Part shown: positions 59,101 through 64,000 of the stretch, one piece after another
How the letters are laid out: each line of letters opens with the position of its first letter
How positions within the stretch are numbered: the first letter of the stretch is position 1
NCBI GenBank assembly: GCA_033297205.1
Contig: MU859153.1
Coordinates: 1 to 64,000 of the forward strand
Length of the DNA stretch: 64,000 bases
Source of the DNA: Pseudoneurospora amorphoporcata
Taxonomy: Eukaryota; Ascomycota; Sordariomycetes; Sordariales; Sordariaceae
Direction: 5' to 3'
The notes under the pieces: model-generated
Seen by the model: the letters and a program-made list of their open reading frames with translations, nothing else
The model's database searches: none
Told to the model about the DNA's origin: nothing
Position numbers and translations under genes: made by a program

Positions 59101-61679
59101 GTCTTTTGGCGCTCAATCTGCATTTGCAGGCGCTCAAGAAGCTTCTCGCGATCGAGGATGCCTTGCATGCGAGCCACGTCTTCCTCACCAAGCTTGGCAT
59201 TGCCCTTGGTAGCGTTAGAGGCAGCTACATCTTGAGCATCGCGAAGCATGAGGTATAGTTCGCGGGTCTCTAGCTCGTAGCGTTGCGCCTCCTTTGCTCG
59301 GAGGGTCTGCAAGCTGGCAAGCTCCGACTTGAGGCCCTCAGCACGCCTTTTCTGGGCCTCAATGAACATGGCTTGCTCATCGATCTGCTTTTGTAGCTTA
59401 GCCACAAGACCGTCCGCTCCCAAGGCTAGTCTCTCCTTCATCTCATCCCTCTCCGCCATAGCGGCATCCGCTATCTGCCGCGCTTCGAGGGCCTCATCTA
59501 GAGCCTGGCGAGCTTCAGAATCCGTATGGAGCTTATCTAACAGACTTTGAACAGTGAAGTTGAGACTCTGCTTGAGGTCCATGTCCGGCAACCGGCGGTC
59601 CATCGCTACGTAGCTGAGCATGGAGTCCACCAGCTGGAACATGCGCAGTCTCTCTTCGCCATCATTGTCCCTGATCAACAGCAAATGCTGAAGAGCAGAT
59701 ACAAAGTAGTCCTGCGTTTTGGTTCCATGTAACCGCTGCTGGATGGCATCTACGATTTGTACCGGGTCGTTGAGATCCTTAACCTCACCTTCGATACTAT
59801 CTTTGATGCTGCTGTTCTCACGTTCGAGCATATCCTCATAGTCGATAGCTTCGTTGGAGCGGAACCGCTCGATTTGCTTGTCGATCAGCTCATACTGAAA
59901 GGCCTCCATCTTGTTCAAGATGCGCCTGATGCCACAGGCCGTGAACTGCGCCCGAATGTGGATGCGCAGCTGCAGGTCCTTCTCAGGGGCATCGACCAAC
60001 ATGTTGACCAAGATGAGGGTAGCAACGGCGTATTCCATGAGCAGATTCTCCATGCCAATACCACCACTTCGTACCTCCTCACTGGCACCGACCAAGCTGC
60101 CCATCTTTCCGCGGCCGTCGACGGTGACCTCAACAAGACGCATCCAAGCATCGAAGCGCCCGTTTTCGCCTTGCTGGGCCTTGACGACGTCCATGGCCTC
60201 GATGACCTTGACATGGCCCTTGCCTTCGCCCCAATGGCAGAGGAATGTCAAGACTTCGCTGACGAGCTTTCGGGTGGTGAGTCGCGGCGATATCAGGGAG
60301 GTGGCCAGAGCCACAATAACCTGTTGGTGAGCTAGCGCATCGTCTGCGCCGAACTTGTTGTTCATGAGAGCCTTGAGACACTTGACAATGTCATATTCTC
60401 GGTCCAAGTTCTTATCCAGCCTCCCATTATCCGGCTGAGCAGGTCCGAGAGCTGTCCTTCGGTTCATCTTTAGCAGGACATTGGTCAAGGCTATTTGTCC
60501 CTGACAGTCGATGAAGCGCTTGACCCAGCCGATCTGCTGTGTTCGAAGATTGACTTCCAATCCTCCGAGTCCTTTGCTGTCCAGAGCGTTTTCCATAACC
60601 TTGCGCACATACCACTCGGGGCTGCCTTCGTCATCGGAGGATTGGGTGATGTCGACATTGGTGTATTGGCCGATCCTGGCCGTCTGCCTTCGCTTCTGTT
60701 CGCCCTGCCACTCGGTGAGTCGGTCCTGGTAAATCAACGTCCATTTCTTTGCTGCGGGATATGCGATCATCTGGCGCTTGGCCTGGTCCGGGAGGTTGTG
60801 CCATCCTCGCTTTTGCATCAGGTTTATGAACATTTGTTCGATCACATTGTCATCGTCTGGCTTGGGGAAGTTGAATCCTTCGGAGCCCTGGTGGCCAGCA
60901 GCGACCTTGGTTAACCGCTGGGTATCTCTGTCCCTATGGGAATGCTGAGAAAGGTAGGATGACTGAGACGAGGTACTAGGGAGTCCTATCCTGGATGAGC
61001 GATGGCTGGTTCCTGGGGCTTCTTGATAGGGACCGTCCCTACCTGAGTAGATGCTGGCGTTGTCGCCCGAGCTGCGGATCGTCATGTACGAATGGCCTCT
61101 GGAGTTGGGGTTGTATCCGGGCAAACTGCTCTCTCTTGGTGGCCCCCATTGCTGGTACTGGGCCTGGCGGCCCGTGGAAGCCATGGTGATATTAGCGGAA
61201 GCGAGAGTTGAGCGCGAACTTGATGCGCTGGGTGAATTCCCATTATAGGGGGAGTTTGGGCTTTGGTCGATGGTGGGATACTGGTGAAAGTCACCGGTAC
61301 CTTTGTTTAGGTGGTGTGGTAGTAGTTCTCGCCTTACGGGCATTTGGTCGGGCCTGGGAAGGTGGTCGAGGGCAACGGGAGAGCGACGTTCGGGGGGAAC
61401 AGCGTCATAGGGGATCGTCGTGACAACCCCTGCCGTCATGTTAAGGCCAGATTCGGGCGTGTCGGGGCGGTCCAGGGATACTACGGACGAGTCCCGGTAG
61501 TGGCGCGAGCTGCGCGCGGTATGGGTACTGGCGGCGTCGTTGTCGGCGGCAAGGTATCGGCCACCCTCATCACTCGTATTGCGTTTGTCGGCCTTGTTCT
61601 TGCCAGTGGCTCTCGAGAAGAAGGAGGAGGCCTTGCCGCTCGAGGAGGTAGCCCTCCCATTCTTGTCGTGGGAAGACAT
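56172..61679 (-). CDS. bni-1: Formin SepA/Bni1 (diaphanous type)
   Basis: Actin-nucleating formin for septal ring and hyphal tip actin cables. Exons (reverse strand) are 61679-57959 and 57904-56172, giving 1817 aa. The start is the ATG of MSSHDKNGRATSSSGK; the frame extends further upstream but that part (MRCWDCTPVYCPAG) is Cys-rich and unlike the family. The N-terminal 260 residues are disordered. The GTPase-binding/FH3 region spans about 265-715 (MFINLMQKRGWHNLPDQAKR at its start), a coiled coil about 715-870, and FH1 about 1020-1130 with long poly-Pro runs. FH2 starts near 1160 (KKLKAFHWDKVDTP) and a DAD motif (MDSLLEKLRAA) lies near 1595. The single 54-nt intron splits FH2 (KAF|EIALAKFSQFP) in phase 1. 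GBD plus DAD implies Rho-GTPase-relieved autoinhibition. Confidence 0.95.
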
Positions 61680-64000
61680 GATGACGGGCGGGACGTGTGA
61701 AACAGCCGCTTCGCTACCGGCAGGGCAGTACACTGGAGTACAGTCCCAGCAGCGCAAGCTGCCAACGTGTCGTTCGGGGGTGGTTCCTCACTCCTACGCA
61801 ATAGGCGAGCGGGTATCGTGGGTATCTGGGTCTCCGTAGAGGGGCGTCGAGGGGTGTCGAGGGGGCCGCGAGGGGTCTCGTCTCGAGGGTCTTGGTGGGT
61901 TGTTGTATAAGCAATCAATGCGCGGGTGGGTCGATCGGTAAATGAGTGCGTTGGGAATGGATACGGAGCAAATGCCGTCAATGGACTCGGTGTCTGAGGC
62001 CCTGGGTGGATCGCATCATGTTCTTTGCGGGCAATAACGGTTGTTGGTGAGCATGGCCTTCCTGCTGCATGAACCGGTGGTGTTTAGCATGAGGTCAAGC
62101 CGAGTGAGTGTTGGGAGGGTAACCGTGCCTGGGCAAGCTTTTGCGCAGAACGGCGGCCGGGAGCGAAGGGCTTCGAGATAGCAGGCTGGCACTGCTGGTC
62201 GGTAGGGTAGCACGAGGACGAGATGTGTATGTGTGCGTGACTAGTCAAAACTAGTCCGTGTTGCCCATACAGTCCAGATGGGAAAGAGATCTTCCAAGGG
62301 AACAAATAGAACTCGGACTGAAGTGAAAGTCAAAGGGAATTTCCGTACCCGTGTGTGCCCCGTGTAGCGTACCTTAGCCGGCGACACCTGGAGATAAGAG
62401 TGTCTTGGTACCTATTAGAGGTAGAGATAGAGTAAGGTAGTAGTTACCTACCTTGGTAGTAGTGTACTGTACTGGCGACCGGGTGATGGCAAGGAGGGGT
62501 GATGAAGATTGGATGCCACACCACAATGGAATGGAACGAGCTCGCTGCAGAAGTGCTGCTAAAGGAAGTTGATACGCCGAGGCTGAACCAGGAGAACAAC
62601 AAAGTCCCGTCTCGTTCGTCAGGGCTCGTCAGGGACCCCGTTCGAGGGGTCTGCTGTAGGTGGATTTCTTCTAGGGTGTTGGCGGGAACTTTTGGTGGAA
62701 GCGCGCGCGCGCGTGGGGCGCTGGAGGGATCTCTCTTGGACGGGCTTAGTTTACCCACTCGGACGAAATTGAAGGTCGATTTAAGATCGGGCGGCAAATG
62801 AACGGGCGTCTTCTTTGAGCAATGATTGGGAAAAAAAGGAGCGATGGCGACGACGACAGGTGGAGCGTCGTCTGTATACCTAGTGGCTGGCTCACCCGCG
62901 AATCATCAGTTATAGAGGCGGCGGCCTCGGAAAAATGAGAGTCAAAGAGGCAGATGACCAGCGGGCATTCAAGTCACAGTGAGACTGAGGTGAATGGTTG
63001 ATTGAGGGAGTTGAATGAAAAAAGAGATCACTTGAGCGAGGTTGAGGTTGCCGTAGAGGTATGAACGACAGCAGCACCTTCTGTGATGGGAGCTTTCGAT
63101 GCGCTGAAAGCGGTTTAGCTAGGCACATCACCACCCCTGACGTCTCGAATTACAGGCGGGGAATTTGTTAGAGGTCAAGACGCAGGGACTTCCATTCCTT
63201 GTTTTTACTCGAGGTTGTTGTTCCTTCTTCACATGAGCACAGCTGCCATCTTTCCTCCCCATCATCCGAATCAATCTCCGTCAGAACCGGTGGTTCGTGA
63301 AGCTGATGGAACGAACCACACATCGACCTAGAGTAGCACGGAACTGAAAAAGAAACACAGCTGAGAGCAAGAAGCAAGTCAACCGGGTGCTAGAACTCAA
63401 AGGCTATCTATCAACCTGAAACTTTACGCATAACGTTGAAGAAAAGTCACCGTGGTACTATAAGCCACCATCTTCATGCTTCCGTTTTGTGGCACACTCA
63501 GCGGCGCCATCCATATATGTTCGCATTACTTGCCGTGTGTAGCATAAGGTAGTGCTTGGAGCTATGACTTGGCTAACCCTCTACCTTCCCAAAATGCCCT
63601 GGTGAGGGGAGATTGATATGATGGAATCACATCGAAGTCATTAAAATTAGCTGATGATCCCTTGCCCAATCATCACCGCCGTTCTCTCCGAGTGTCATTG
63701 TCATAGCGCTCTCACCATCCACACCAAAAGAAGTCAGGAAGATCTGAAGGAAAATAGTCTTGAAGAAACAATCATATGGACGTCCGCTGTCACCAGTTCA
63801 AAGACGCCTTCAAGGCTAGCGAGTGAGGTTGGAGGATCTTACGCGAGGTCGTTGTTGTTACCCCTGGATCATCAGGGCAGTTCGTTTTCTGCATCTCATC
63901 AACCTCGAGGGTTGTCGTTGCTATTTTGGGGTCTTCGCTCGGGAGTCGGCGACCTGCCACAAGGGCCGGGTTAGCTTGCCAGGCCCGCTTTCCTACAGGC
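61680..64000. other. Upstream region of the formin gene
   Basis: No convincing gene. The first few hundred bases are probably the formin 5' leader. A cluster of GGTAGTAG/TTACCTACC motifs lies at about 62418-62470 and a (GC)n run near 62700. The open frame at the right end (to about 63974) has no recognisable feature and may run toward a gene outside the window. Confidence 0.5.

Noticed and set aside
58159..59235. Long + frame rich in poly-Gly (358 codons)
   Set aside because: It is the antisense shadow of the formin FH1 poly-proline coding sequence; the minus strand has clear formin homology.
61680..61757. 26-codon N-terminal extension of the formin
   Set aside because: The residues are Cys-rich and unlike formin N-termini; the internal ATG (MSSHDKNG) gives a typical start.
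63654..63974. 106-codon + frame near the right end
   Set aside because: No domain or splice structure, and composition not protein-like; too close to the edge to judge.

Overview
The window is nuclear DNA of a filamentous ascomycete, most likely a Sordariales species close to Neurospora. The evidence is: short introns (54-165 nt) with GTRNGT donors, CTAAC/CTGAC-like branch sites and YAG acceptors; C/G-ending codons; CT-rich leaders; scattered AGGTAGGTA/TACCTAGGTA motifs; long homopolymer and microsatellite tracts; and proteins that read as filamentous-fungal orthologues. No prokaryotic, phage, CRISPR or transposon gene was seen. A 10-base N gap (55613-55622) marks a draft assembly.

Layout. 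Left part: exportin CSE1 (+, 948-3995), then about 10.3 kb with no convincing gene (3996-14335). After that come a PH-domain protein (+, 14336-16499), the GID7/WDR26-type E3 ligase subunit (+, 18940-21433) and the vacuolar-sorting dynamin VPS1 (+, 22856-25282). Middle: a peroxisomal alpha-methylacyl-CoA racemase/CoA-transferase III protein ending in SKL (-, 26165-27512), mitochondrial monothiol glutaredoxin GRX5 (+, 29297-29963), soluble ABC protein CAF16 (-, 30455-31351), a SID-1-type germinal-centre kinase (-, 33275-36069) and the SH3-transglutaminase cytokinesis protein CYK3 (+, 39937-44055). Right part: a small unknown protein (+, 47489-48140), 5-hydroxyisourate hydrolase (-, 49274-49687), phosphoserine aminotransferase (+, 51028-52438), a DUF2264 protein (-, 52752-55058) and the formin SepA/Bni1 (-, 56172-61679). 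The last 2.3 kb look like formin promoter/leader.

How the genes relate. There are no operons; these are mostly housekeeping genes with long regulatory intervals. Three genes act in septation: the SIN-type kinase, CYK3 (head-to-head with it across 3.9 kb) and the formin 12 kb further on. Others serve single pathways: nuclear transport (CSE1), ubiquitin-dependent metabolic switching (GID7), endosome/vacuole traffic (VPS1), peroxisomal branched-chain lipid metabolism (AMACR), Fe-S assembly (GRX5), purine breakdown (HIU hydrolase) and serine synthesis (PSAT, with a perfect CPC-1/Gcn4 site upstream).

I found no clearly new biological system. The most useful leads are: a GTG codon in an ideal start context for GID7; a coding-like 36-codon extension behind the CSE1 stop; an apparently intact Cys-His-Asp triad in CYK3; a GC-AG intron in the DUF2264 gene; the gene-poor 10 kb with a 73-nt poly-T and a strong G-quadruplex motif; and an unrecognised 197-aa protein. 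All exon boundaries were worked out by hand and frame-checked; none has transcript support here.
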